Position numbers and translations under genes: made by a program. From assembly GCA_001898405.1 (NCBI GenBank), contig MKTW01000001.1, forward strand, positions 496,001-560,000: a DNA stretch of 64,000 nt. The letters are read 5' to 3'. A model generated the notes under the pieces. It had not been told where the DNA came from, ran no database searches, and saw only the letters and a list, made by a program, of their open reading frames with translations. The stretch's first letter is position 1. Each line of letters begins with the position of its first letter. Positions 1 to 8,900 of this stretch are shown piece by piece. The DNA is from Sphingobacteriales bacterium 44-61. Its GTDB lineage: Bacteria > Bacteroidota > Bacteroidia > Chitinophagales > Chitinophagaceae.

Positions 1-1537
1 TAATCGTATCCCTGACCTTCTCTTTATATACAAAATAATGCGCATCAGCCTTGCCTGCGATCTGCGGCTGATGCGTGATGCAGATCACCTGCCGCTTGCC
101 TGCCAGGCCCTTCATAATGATCCCCACCTGCTTTGCCGCTTCGCCGGATATGCCTGTATCTATTTCATCAAAGATCATGGTGGGCAGATCAATACTTTGC
201 GCCACCAGCGATTTAATACACAGCATCAGCCTGCTCAGCTCGCCACCGCTGGCCACTTTACGCAATGGATGGAACTGGCCGCTTTTATTTGCATCGAATA
301 AAAATTCTATGGTGTCAGCCCCCCATTCCCGCAGTTCAGCAGCACGCAGGTCCACTTTCAGCCTTGCATTAGGCATACCTACCTGCACCAGCAGCTTGTT
401 CACTTTTTCCTCCAGCGGTTTTATTTCTTTGGTCCTTGCCGCCGTTATTTTCTTTGCCAGCTTGCCTGCCTCTTCAAAAAGACGGCCGGTCTCTTTTTCC
501 TTTTGCTGTATCTCTTCATCAATATGCAACACGGCCTGTAGCTTTTCACCCAGTTGCTTCATGATCTCCAGCAATCCTGCCGTATTGCTTGCGCCATGCT
601 TTTTCTGCAGGCGATAGCCCAGCGAAAGCCGGTCATTCAATTGCTCGATCCTGGCAGGGTCATAATTCACCTGGTTATTGATCAGCTCCAGCTCATCCGC
701 AATATCCTGCAGTTCTATCTGCACAGACTGCAGGCGCTTTCCCAATGCGGAAAGGCCGGGGTGATAGGCTTCGAATGATTGCAATTGGTGTAACAGGCTT
801 TTCAATTGCGGCACCATAGGCGATTCGCCCTCCTGCAATTCTGCATTCACTTTGTCGAGCATGGTCTTAATACCTTCCGCATGGCTCAACATTTTTAGGT
901 CTGCGTCAATCTCCTCCAGTTCGTTTTCCTTAAAGGAGGCTTCTTCCAGTTCATTGTATTGAAATTGCTGATAATCGGCTTCTTTATTGAATTGCAGTTG
1001 CTGCTCCTTCAATACCTCCCATTGCTTCTTCGCATCCTGCCATTGATGGTAAACTGCCTGGTAGGATTGAAGGGCCTCATTATTGCCGGCCAGCGCGTCC
1101 AGCACTTCGCGCTGAAAATCGCTCTCCCCTATTTCCAGTGTGTCAAACTGCTGATGGAGATCAACCAGCAGGGAGCTTAATTCGTTGAGTTGCGCAAGCG
1201 TAACCGGCGTGTCGTTAATAAAAGCCCGGCTCTTGCCATTCACCGCAATTTCCCTTCTTACCACCACTTCATCCTGCACATCAAATTCATTTTGCTGAAG
1301 GAACTGCCGGATATCTTTTTTACCTCCTGCTGCAAACACTCCTTCCACAATACATTTTTTCTCCTTGCTTACGAGTACGCCTGAATCGGCCCTTTCTCCA
1401 AGTATCAGCCCGAGCGCACCGATGATGATGGATTTACCGGCACCTGTTTCGCCGGTGATGATATTGAGCCTGGAAGAAAAATCAATTTCCAGCTCATGGA
1501 TGATTGCATAGTTCTGTATGGAAAGTGTCCGGAGCAT
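1..1537 (-). CDS. recN: DNA repair protein RecN (C-terminus beyond window)
   Basis: RecN is an SMC-like ATPase that acts early in recombinational repair of double-strand breaks. Translating the minus strand from the ATG at 1537 gives MLRTLSIQNYAIIHELEIDF, then the Walker A motif GETGAGKS near residue 35. A long coiled-coil-rich middle follows. Near the window edge are the Walker B segment TMIFDEIDTGISGE and the following ITHQPQIA. About 512 codons are visible against roughly 550 for the family, so only the last few dozen residues are missing. No stop interrupts the frame. The gene starts 76 bp beyond the zinc-ribbon gene on the same strand, and a terminator lies between them, so it probably has its own promoter. 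Confidence 0.96.
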   Translation of the reverse strand, partial: MLRTLSIQNYAIIHELEIDFSSRLNIITGETGAGKSIIIGALGLILGERADSGVLVSKEKKCIVEGVFAAGGKKDIRQFLQQNEFDVQDEVVVRREIAVNGKSRAFINDTPVTLAQLNELSSLLVDLHQQFDTLEIGESDFQREVLDALAGNNEALQSYQAVYHQWQDAKKQWEVLKEQQLQFNKEADYQQFQYNELEEASFKENELEEIDADLKMLSHAEGIKTMLDKVNAELQEGESPMVPQLKSLLHQLQSFEAYHPGLSALGKRLQSVQIELQDIADELELINNQVNYDPARIEQLNDRLSLGYRLQKKHGASNTAGLLEIMKQLGEKLQAVLHIDEEIQQKEKETGRLFEEAGKLAKKITAARTKEIKPLEEKVNKLLVQVGMPNARLKVDLRAAELREWGADTIEFLFDANKSGQFHPLRKVASGGELSRLMLCIKSLVAQSIDLPTMIFDEIDTGISGEAAKQVGIIMKGLAGKRQVICITHQPQIAGKADAHYFVYKEKVRDTI

Positions 1538-1563
1538 GCCGCAAATTACTTGTAATCGGGCAT

Positions 1564-1593
1564 AAAAAAACCCCGTTCCTTGAGAGAACGGGG
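1564..1593 (-). terminator. Rho-independent terminator of the zinc-ribbon gene
   Basis: The arms 1571-1578 (CCCCGTTC) and 1586-1593 (GAACGGGG) form an 8-bp perfect stem with a 7-nt loop. On the minus strand the stem is followed directly by seven T residues (1570-1564). It lies 20 bp downstream of the stop of the gene ending at 1613 and separates it from recN. Confidence 0.85.
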
Positions 1594-1612
1594 AAAATAA
1601 AAAAAGAAAAAG

Positions 1613-2368
1613 TTATTTCGCTTCTACGGAATTGTGCAGGTCTTCGTCAACGAGAATACGGCCGCAGTTTTCGCAGATCATTACTTTTTTGTGCTGTTTG
1701 ATCTCGCTTTGTTTTTGCGGGGGGATATAGTAAAAACAACCACCGCAGGCATCTCTTTCCACAGGTACTACTGCCAGGCCATTGCGATAGCTTTTGCGGA
1801 TCTTCTCATAGCTTACCAACAGACGGGGATCAACATGCTCTTTTGCTTCTTCAGCCAGTTTGGCAAAATGTTTTTCCTCTTTTTCGTTGGCAGCGATGAT
1901 CTTTTCCAGTTCGCCTTTTTTGGTAGACAGTACAGATTCTTTAGTGGCAATATTCTTTTTTGCCTTTTCAAGCAGTACCGCTTTTTCAGCGATCTCTTCT
2001 GTAGCGTCTTTGATATGTTTTTCAGCCAGCTTCACTTCCAGTTGCTGCATTTCGATCTCTTTGTTGATGGCTTCAAACTCACGGTTGTTCTTTACATTGG
2101 TGCTTTGCTTTTCATATTTCTTGATCAGCGCTTCAGCTTCCTTGATCGCCTCTTTTCTTTGCGTGATGAATTCCGTTACACCATTGATTTCCTCTTCGAT
2201 ACGCATCTGGCGGGCGTTCAGTCCCTGGATCTCATCTTCAAGGTCCGCCACTTCCATCGGAAGTTCTCCTTTAAGGATGCGGATCTCGTCCATTTTGCTT
2301 TCGATCTTTTGCAGGGTAACTAAAGAAGTAAGTTTTTCTTCTACAGAAAATTCTTTAATGTTTGCCAT
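1613..2368 (-). CDS. Coiled-coil protein with C4 zinc ribbon (DUF164/CdsZ-like)
   Basis: This 251-residue protein has a long charged helical region (about residues 10-180, rich in Glu and Lys with heptad-like spacing) that should form an antiparallel coiled coil. A C-terminal zinc ribbon follows with CxxC pairs at C208/C211 and C232/C235. This is the architecture of the conserved C4-type zinc ribbon (DUF164) family. Family members are thought to bind nucleic acid or act in translation or secretion control, but no general function is settled. The start ATG at 2368 is the only reasonable one, and the length is normal for the family. It follows the NIF3 gene by 53 bp on the same strand; this NIF3/zinc-ribbon pairing is common in bacteria. 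Confidence 0.88.
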   Translation of the reverse strand: MANIKEFSVEEKLTSLVTLQKIESKMDEIRILKGELPMEVADLEDEIQGLNARQMRIEEEINGVTEFITQRKEAIKEAEALIKKYEKQSTNVKNNREFEAINKEIEMQQLEVKLAEKHIKDATEEIAEKAVLLEKAKKNIATKESVLSTKKGELEKIIAANEKEEKHFAKLAEEAKEHVDPRLLVSYEKIRKSYRNGLAVVPVERDACGGCFYYIPPQKQSEIKQHKKVMICENCGRILVDEDLHNSVEAK

Positions 2369-2421
2369 GTATTGTTTATAGTTTGAAGTTTATCAGGGCA
2401 GCTCTGCCACTGCCGGGTCCC

Positions 2422-3522
2422 CTAAAAATACTGCACAGGATTGGTATTGACAGTAGTTTTAAGGACGGCAAAGGTAGGGAATTTTTCCTCCAAAACCTCT
2501 TGTAGCAGGCCTATGGTAAACTGTTCGCTCTCGTAATGGCCAATATCGGCAATGATGATCCGGCCCTCCGCGTCAAAAAACTCATGATATTTCATATCGG
2601 CCGTCACATAAATATCAGCCTTATTTCTTAAAGCTTTGGAAATCAAAAAACTACCAGCACCTCCGCAAAGAGCGACCTTTTTAATGGGCCTTCCCCGGAG
2701 GGCTGTATGACGCACCACGGACAAGCCAAACACCGATTTCAGCTTTTCCAGGAACAATTTTTCCTCCATTGCCCCGGGAAGCTCCCCTACCAGGCCAGCC
2801 CCGGTAGCTTCATGAGCATTGCCCAGGGGAACGATATCATAAGCCACTTCCTCGTAAGGATGGGCTTTCTTCAATGCTGCCACTATAACGGATTCGAGAT
2901 AAAAAGGGAAGATGACTTCAATGCGGGTTTCTTCTTCCTGGTGCTGCTCCCCGATTTCGCCTACATAAGGATTGGTTCCTGCTTCCGCCATGAACGTGCC
3001 GGTGCCATCGCTGTTAAAACTGCATTCGCTGTAATTGCCGATATGCCCTGCACCCGCAGAAAACAAAGCCTGCCTCACTTCAGTGGCTTTACTGGCAGGA
3101 ACAAACGTGAACAGCTTCCGGAGTGTCCCTTCTTTTGGCGCCATCACCCTGGTTTGCTGCAAACCAAGCAGGCTGGCCATCCGGCCATTCACGCCATGCA
3201 TCACATTATCGAGGTTGGTATGGATAGCATAGATGGCAATATCATTTTTGATCGCAGCAATAATGGTCCTTTCCACATAATTGCTGCCGTTGATCCTTTT
3301 CAACCCGCGGAAAATGATGGGGTGATGCGCCACCACCAGGTTACAGCCTTTGCTTACAGCTTCCTCAATAACGGCTTCCGTTACATCAAGTGAACAGATA
3401 ATACCAGTACATGGCTGCGCCGGCTGACCGGTAATGAGCCCTGCATTATCATATGATTCCTGTAATGAAGGATGGGCAAGGGATTCCAAAAAAGAAACTA
3501 TATCAGAAATATAAAGGGGCAT
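2422..3522 (-). CDS. NIF3-like dinuclear metal-centre protein (YbgI/YqfO type)
   Basis: The 366-residue product belongs to the NIF3/DUF34 family, toroidal hexamers with a two-metal centre. Database names such as GTP cyclohydrolase 1 type 2 homolog are not a proven function. Visible metal-site motifs are AHHPIIFRG (His66/His67) near the N-terminus and DIGHYESE near the C-terminus, plus VTADMKYHEF. The length is about 100 residues more than E. coli YbgI. The extra segment around residues 130-225 matches the inserted PII/CutA-like domain of the long YqfO form. It is transcribed toward the zinc-ribbon gene with a 53-bp gap, so an operon is likely. Confidence 0.93.
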   Translation of the reverse strand: MPLYISDIVSFLESLAHPSLQESYDNAGLITGQPAQPCTGIICSLDVTEAVIEEAVSKGCNLVVAHHPIIFRGLKRINGSNYVERTIIAAIKNDIAIYAIHTNLDNVMHGVNGRMASLLGLQQTRVMAPKEGTLRKLFTFVPASKATEVRQALFSAGAGHIGNYSECSFNSDGTGTFMAEAGTNPYVGEIGEQHQEEETRIEVIFPFYLESVIVAALKKAHPYEEVAYDIVPLGNAHEATGAGLVGELPGAMEEKLFLEKLKSVFGLSVVRHTALRGRPIKKVALCGGAGSFLISKALRNKADIYVTADMKYHEFFDAEGRIIIADIGHYESEQFTIGLLQEVLEEKFPTFAVLKTTVNTNPVQYF

Positions 3523-3621
3523 AATACAAAGTTTGCAGTATGCAATTTGGGAAAAAATATTTTTCTATAAAGCATTTCAGGCGGCAATCATTCAACCACC
3601 GGGATTTCTTATCTTTTCTGT

Positions 3622-4596
3622 ATGGCGGTACGCTTCATCAACAACCTGCGGGAAAAGATCGCAATTACGTTGGGAAAAACGGAACAGGAATCCATTAGCC
3701 GTTACCGGCAGGCCAAGCTATCATGGCAAAAGAAAAAAGCGCTTCGCGGCAGTATCCGCAATGCATTGTCGGTGGGATTAGGCGTGCTGTCTGCCGGCTT
3801 TGGGTTGAAAGGCTTCCTGATGCCCAATAATTTTATTGATGGTGGCGTAACTGGAATTTCATTGCTGACCAATGCCAAAACCGGCATTTCCCTATCAGCC
3901 CTGATCATCCTGATCAATATCCCTTTTCTTTTACTGGGCTGGCAGCAGATCAGCAAAGGGTTCAGCATTCGAAGCATTATAGCTATTTCCCTTTTGGCTT
4001 TTGCCGTAGCCGTGATCCCTTATCCGTTCGTGACCAATGACAAATTGCTGATCTCGGTATTTGGAGGCTTTTTCCTGGGAGCAGGCATCGGGCTTAGCAT
4101 CCGCGGAGGTGCAGTGATCGACGGCACAGAGATACTGGCCATTTTTCTTAGCCGCCGACGAAGCCTGAGCGTAGGTGACTTCATTCTTGTTTTTAATATT
4201 ATTATTTTTTCCGTTGCGGCTTATTTGCTTTCTCCTGAAACCGCACTTTATGCAATACTCACTTATCTTGCGGCCTCAAAAACAGTTGATTTTATACTGG
4301 AAGGTGTGGAAGAATTTACCGGCGTAACCATTATTTCGCCGCGCAGTGAAGAGATCGCCCAGTTTATCAAACATAAAATGGGAAGAGGGCTCACTGTTTA
4401 TTCCGGCAGACGGGGATTTGGTAAAAGAGGGGAAAGTGATGCCGCTACCGATATTTTATTCACCGTGGTAACCCGCCTGGAAATCAGCCGGCTGACCAAT
4501 GAAGTGGAAAAGATCGACCCGAATGCATTCATCGTAATGCAAAGTATAAAAGATACGAGAGGTGGAATGGTGAAAAAGAGGCCATTAAAGGAGTAG
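3622..4596 (+). CDS. YitT family membrane protein (DUF161 + DUF2179)
   Basis: The protein has 324 residues. After a basic N-terminal stretch (about 45 residues) come five or six hydrophobic segments between residues 50 and 225. The typical YitT loop MPNNFIDGGVTGIS and the segment RGGAVIDGTEI are present. A soluble C-terminal domain (about 235-315, starting near GVTIISPRSEEIAQFI) fits DUF2179. YitT proteins are widespread inner-membrane proteins with no established transport substrate. The ATG at 3622 is preceded by no better start. The gene is divergent from the NIF3 gene, so the promoter should lie in the 99-bp gap. Confidence 0.9.
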   Translation: MAVRFINNLREKIAITLGKTEQESISRYRQAKLSWQKKKALRGSIRNALSVGLGVLSAGFGLKGFLMPNNFIDGGVTGISLLTNAKTGISLSALIILINIPFLLLGWQQISKGFSIRSIIAISLLAFAVAVIPYPFVTNDKLLISVFGGFFLGAGIGLSIRGGAVIDGTEILAIFLSRRRSLSVGDFILVFNIIIFSVAAYLLSPETALYAILTYLAASKTVDFILEGVEEFTGVTIISPRSEEIAQFIKHKMGRGLTVYSGRRGFGKRGESDAATDILFTVVTRLEISRLTNEVEKIDPNAFIVMQSIKDTRGGMVKKRPLKE

Positions 4597-4667
4597 CAGT
4601 GAGTAGAGGATGCTCGATTCTTCATTCCAATTTCTTATATTTAGGATAGATTGAAAACCATCTGATC

Positions 4668-5279
4668 ATGCTTCAAAGAACCAAGGGCCGCATTTTACTT
4701 GCCCTGCTTGTTATAACCGGCATGGCTGGTACGGTCAAAAACAGTACACTTTCTCAAAAGGAAAGAAAATTCTGCGTAAACAATCTGAAGGAAACGCGCA
4801 ATGAACTGGTGCGCTCGGTAAAAGAGCTTTCTCCTGCACAACTGGATTTCAGGCCTGCTCCCGGCAAATGGAATATCCGCGAATGCCTGTATCATATAGC
4901 AATGGCAGAAAATTCTTTTAATGATATGTTGCAAACTGCCATGAAGCAACCGGCAAAGCCGGAGAAAAGACTAGCCATAAAGATCAGTGATGCAGAACTG
5001 ATGCAAACAGCATCCGTCTGCACACAAACAGCCGATGCATTGCAGCACGCAAAAGCCAAATGGGAATCTACTGCTGAAGCGATGGCCTCTTTCAGGTCTG
5101 CCCGAACAGAACATCTCAGATATGTGAGAAATACGACAGAAGATTTACGTAACCATGTAACCCAACTGCATGAAGAGGCAGTGGATTGTTATCAACTGAT
5201 ACTCTTTATGACGGCCCATTCAAATTACCATTTGCAACAGATCAAAGAGATCATGGCTGATGAGAAATTCCCTCAATAA
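4668..5279 (+). CDS. Exported DinB-fold protein
   Basis: This 203-residue protein has a hydrophobic N-terminal segment (about residues 7-21) that looks like a signal peptide or anchor, followed by a DinB/DUF664 four-helix bundle. The metal-binding histidine triad is visible as H76 in ECLYHIAMAE and H184/H188 in MTAHSNYHLQQI. The entry motif FRPAPGKWNIREC is typical of the family. DinB-like proteins include metal-dependent thiol transferases, but most members in this phylum are uncharacterised, so no reaction is assigned. It is a single gene between YitT and a small lipoprotein. Confidence 0.83.
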   Translation: MLQRTKGRILLALLVITGMAGTVKNSTLSQKERKFCVNNLKETRNELVRSVKELSPAQLDFRPAPGKWNIRECLYHIAMAENSFNDMLQTAMKQPAKPEKRLAIKISDAELMQTASVCTQTADALQHAKAKWESTAEAMASFRSARTEHLRYVRNTTEDLRNHVTQLHEEAVDCYQLILFMTAHSNYHLQQIKEIMADEKFPQ

Positions 5280-5296
5280 ACCAGGCAATACTACGA

Positions 5297-5326
5297 TTGC
5301 ACCCTCCATGGCGTTTTTTTATTTTG
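5297..5326 (+). promoter_or_regulatory. Possible Bacteroidetes-type promoter
   Basis: TTG at 5297-5299 is followed after 20 nt by TATTTTG at 5320-5326, close to the -33 TTG / -7 TAnnTTTG pattern but one base short in the -7 box. The lipoprotein ATG lies 18 nt downstream. Confidence 0.3.
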
Positions 5327-5344
5327 AATCCCTAAAACGCCCCT

Positions 5345-5755
5345 ATGAAAAGCCTACTGACTGCAGTTGTTCTGCTGATAATCCTTTCAGGCTGTAAAAA
5401 ATTTATAGAACAACAGAAAGAGAATTATGTACTGTCTGCAATGACAGATGGACAATGGATCATCACCAAATTTGTAAATGCCGGTGACACCATCACCAAT
5501 CATTTCTCCCCTTACTCCTTTCAATTTAACCGGGACTACACCGTAGATGCCATTAAACAGAACGTCATAGAAAATAAAGGTGTGTGGGAAGGGAACCCCA
5601 ATACCATGAATATCATGGCTTCATTTCCCAATGCGGCTTCTCCGGTATCGCTGATCAACGGAACCTGGCATATTGATCAGAACAGCCTTACTTATGTAAT
5701 AGCCTCGCAAAGCGGTACCAACGGACAAAAAAACCTGCGCCTCGACAAAAAATAA
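5345..5755 (+). CDS. Small lipoprotein, lipocalin-like
   Basis: The 136-residue protein begins with a clear lipoprotein signal: a hydrophobic stretch and the lipobox LSGC, putting the lipidated cysteine at C17, followed by KK. The mature part (GQWIITKFVNAGDTIT, FQFNRDYTVDA, GVWEGN, GTWHIDQNSLTY) has alternating beta strands that resemble the lipocalin-like domains common in Bacteroidota lipoproteins. It probably sits in the outer or inner membrane facing the periplasm. No function can be assigned. The gene is monocistronic, and a dispersed repeat begins just after its stop. Confidence 0.78.
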   Translation: MKSLLTAVVLLIILSGCKKFIEQQKENYVLSAMTDGQWIITKFVNAGDTITNHFSPYSFQFNRDYTVDAIKQNVIENKGVWEGNPNTMNIMASFPNAASPVSLINGTWHIDQNSLTYVIASQSGTNGQKNLRLDKK

Positions 5756-5775
5756 GACCCATTTGACCCAATCGG

Positions 5776-5850
5776 CCTATTCGCACCATTCGCGTCTATT
5801 TTAATCCATCCACCCTCATCCCACTCATTCGCACCCATTCGTGTTGATAG
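5776..5850. repeat. Dispersed ATTCGC-type intergenic repeat, copy 1
   Basis: This stretch repeats the words ATTCGCACCATTCGCGT, CATTCGCACCCATTCGTGT and close variants. Related sequence occurs after grpE (14200-14269) and, inverted, after clpP1 (16412-16460). It starts about 20 nt after a stop codon and encodes nothing visible. Confidence 0.6.
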
Positions 5851-5904
5851 GAATAGTTTTTGCTGGTTTAGGAAGATTTCAGCCCTATATAAATAAGCCC
5901 GACA

Positions 5905-8900
5905 CTGTGTAAACTATACCAAGCTATTGTTGCGAAGGCCCTGTGCGTCTTTGGACTTGCTTTATCAGCAATATGCCCTGCTTTTGCTCAAACACCAGCT
6001 GCCAATTTCACTGCCACCCCTATTGGTGGCTGTTCTCCATTGATCGTAAATTTCCAGGACCTTTCTACGGGAAATCCCGAAACATGGTTGTGGGACCTGG
6101 GAAATGGCAACAGCTCCACCTTACAAAATCCTACAGCTACTTATTTTACTCCCGGCACTTATACGATCAAGCTTACAGTGACCAATAGCAGTGGAAGCAA
6201 TACGCTTACGCGTCAACAATATATTACCGTATATGAACCGCCCACTGTTAACTTCTCTTCCAATACACAATCAGGTTGCTTCCCTTTGCGGGTCCAGTTC
6301 ACTGACCTTTCTTCTGTAGCTGCCGGCAGCTCCATTGCCAGTTGGCAATGGGATTTTGGTAATGGCATTACTTCTACTCAACAAAGCCCGCTGGCTGTTT
6401 ATCCCACTGCCGGAAATTTTGCTATTACACTCAAAGTGACCGACAGCAGGGGTTGCTCCAGACTGCTTGGAAGAAATGCCTATATAAATGTGACCCCTGG
6501 GGTAACAGCACGCTTTACCGCCACTCCGCCTGTCGCCTGCTCTGCACCTGCAGATATTCAATTCAACAATACGTCCACCGGTCCTGGTACAGTTTCCTAT
6601 CAATGGGATTTCGGAGATGGCATTACCTCCACACTTACCTCGCCTGCACATAACTATGCATCAGCCGGCGCATATACTGTTTCGCTTACTGCAGCAAGCA
6701 GCAATGGTTGTGTAGACACCGTAACAAGGATTATACCCGTAGCCAGATTTTCCAGCTCCTTCCAGTTTTCCGGAACTGCCTGCCCCGGTTCACCAATATC
6801 TTTTACTAATACCTCTACTCCTTCGCCTGATAGTTTAAGATGGGATTTTGGTGACGGCAACGCATCAACCGATACCATGCCTTCGCATGCATATGCAACA
6901 GCAGGAACTTATACGGTATGGTTGTACAACTATTTCGGCAACTGCAAGGATTCAACCAGCCAGGTTGTAACGGTCGCCCCGCCGCCGGTCGCTGATTTTA
7001 CGGCTCCTTCATCAGCCAGTTGCCAGTCGTCATTGACAGTAAACTTCCAGGACATATCAACAGGATCTGTTAGTTGGTTATGGGATTTTGGCGACAGCAC
7101 TACTTCCACAGAGCAAAATCCTTCACATACATACAGCAGTTATGGAGACTATACTGTAAGCCTGATCATAACCAACAGCAGCGGATGCCAGGATACGATC
7201 ACTAAAACGAATTTTATCCGCTTGCAGCAACCGAAAGTGAGCGTGCGGGGATTACCGGCAAGAGGATGCATACCTTTTACCATTGCACCTGTCCCTGCCA
7301 TCACTTCAGTAGATGCTATTACTTCTTACAATTGGGACTTCGGGGATGGCACCACTTCCACACAGCAAAATCCCAGGCATACTTATCCAATACAAGGGAC
7401 CTATACAGTAAAACTCGTATACACTACATCAACCGGGTGCACAGACAGCATAGTGTTCAATGCAGGAGTAAGAGTAGGGTCCAAGCCGGTAGCTGATTTT
7501 TCTGCTGCTCCTTTAGAAATCTGCGCCTTTAAGCCAATACAATTCACCAGCACATCCGCCCCTGCAGATGAATGGCTCTGGAATTTTGGCGATGGAGGAA
7601 ATTCCGCATCAGAGAATCCTGCCCACTCCTATTCCGATACCGGCTACTTTTCTGTCAGTTTGATAGCTACCAATAATGGTTGTGCTGATACGATGAGGAA
7701 AGTCGATTATATTCATATACTACCTCCTGTTGCACGCTTCACTTCGCAGATCGATTGCAATAACCGGCGTCACGTTACTTTCACTGATGCGTCCATTGCA
7801 CCACAAACATGGTCATGGGATTTTGGCGACGGCACTACTTCAACACAGCAAAGCCCAACGCATACTTATGCAGCTTTCGGAACCTATACCGTCAGACTTA
7901 CCGTTACAAATGATAATTGTTCGCATACTACTACCCGGATAGTCCATTCCTTAGATCAGGATCCTGATTTCACGGTCGCTAATACTATTAACTGTTCAAG
8001 AACCCCTGTCACCCTCACCCCAACCAATTACGATGCGGCACTTACTACCTCCTTTATCTGGGATATGGGCAATGGAACACAAATAACAACACAGGGCCCT
8101 GTCCGCTACACTTATACTACGCCGGGAAGCTATACCATAACATTAATCACTGTCGATATCAATGGTTGCAGGGATACCGTCAGCAAAGCTGCTTATCTCC
8201 GGGTGAATGGCCCCACAGCCAATTTCATCGCACAGCCACGCACCGGATGTGTGGGGAACGATTTTATTTTTGCTGACCGTTCCACTTCTGATGGCACGAA
8301 CCGCATCACTGAATGGAGATGGGATTTTGGTGATGGAACTATCCAGTCATTTACCGGCCCGCCATTCATGCATGCCTATGCAACAGCTGATACTTTTTCT
8401 GTTTCACTTACGGTAACGGATGCATCCGGCTGCAGCCATACCCTTACACGGCCTGGCTACATCGTTACATCCGATCCTCAGCCAGAATTCCGCTCACCAG
8501 ATACACTTACCTGCCCTAATGCAGCGGTAAGATTCACCAATTTATCCACTCCTTCAACTGTTACCAGTCAATGGGATTTTGGCGATGGCACAAGTTCCAC
8601 CGTCAGCTCCCCAGTACACAGATATGCTGATACAGGAAGCTATACAGTAAAGCTATACATTACAGACAGCCTTGGATGTGTTGATTCGATCGTGAAGCCG
8701 GATTATATCCGTGTAGTAAGGCCACATGCCAGCTTTGAGGTGAATGATTCATTCAGCGCCTGCACTCCGCTTGAAGTACAATTCACCAATACTTCGCAAA
8801 ACTATGCTTCCGTAAGCTGGAACTTCGGGCCAGGCGAAGGGAATTCTTCTTTAAACAATCCTGTTCACTATTATTCCACACCGGGCGTGTACAGGGTAAA

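Noticed and set aside
38-617. Two plus-strand frames at the left edge
   Set aside because: They lie opposite recN, whose Walker B segment is read clearly on the minus strand.
1634-2323. 229-residue plus-strand frame opposite the zinc-ribbon gene
   Set aside because: It is Phe/Leu-rich and has no recognisable domain. It is the antisense shadow of a strongly coding frame with zinc-binding cysteines.
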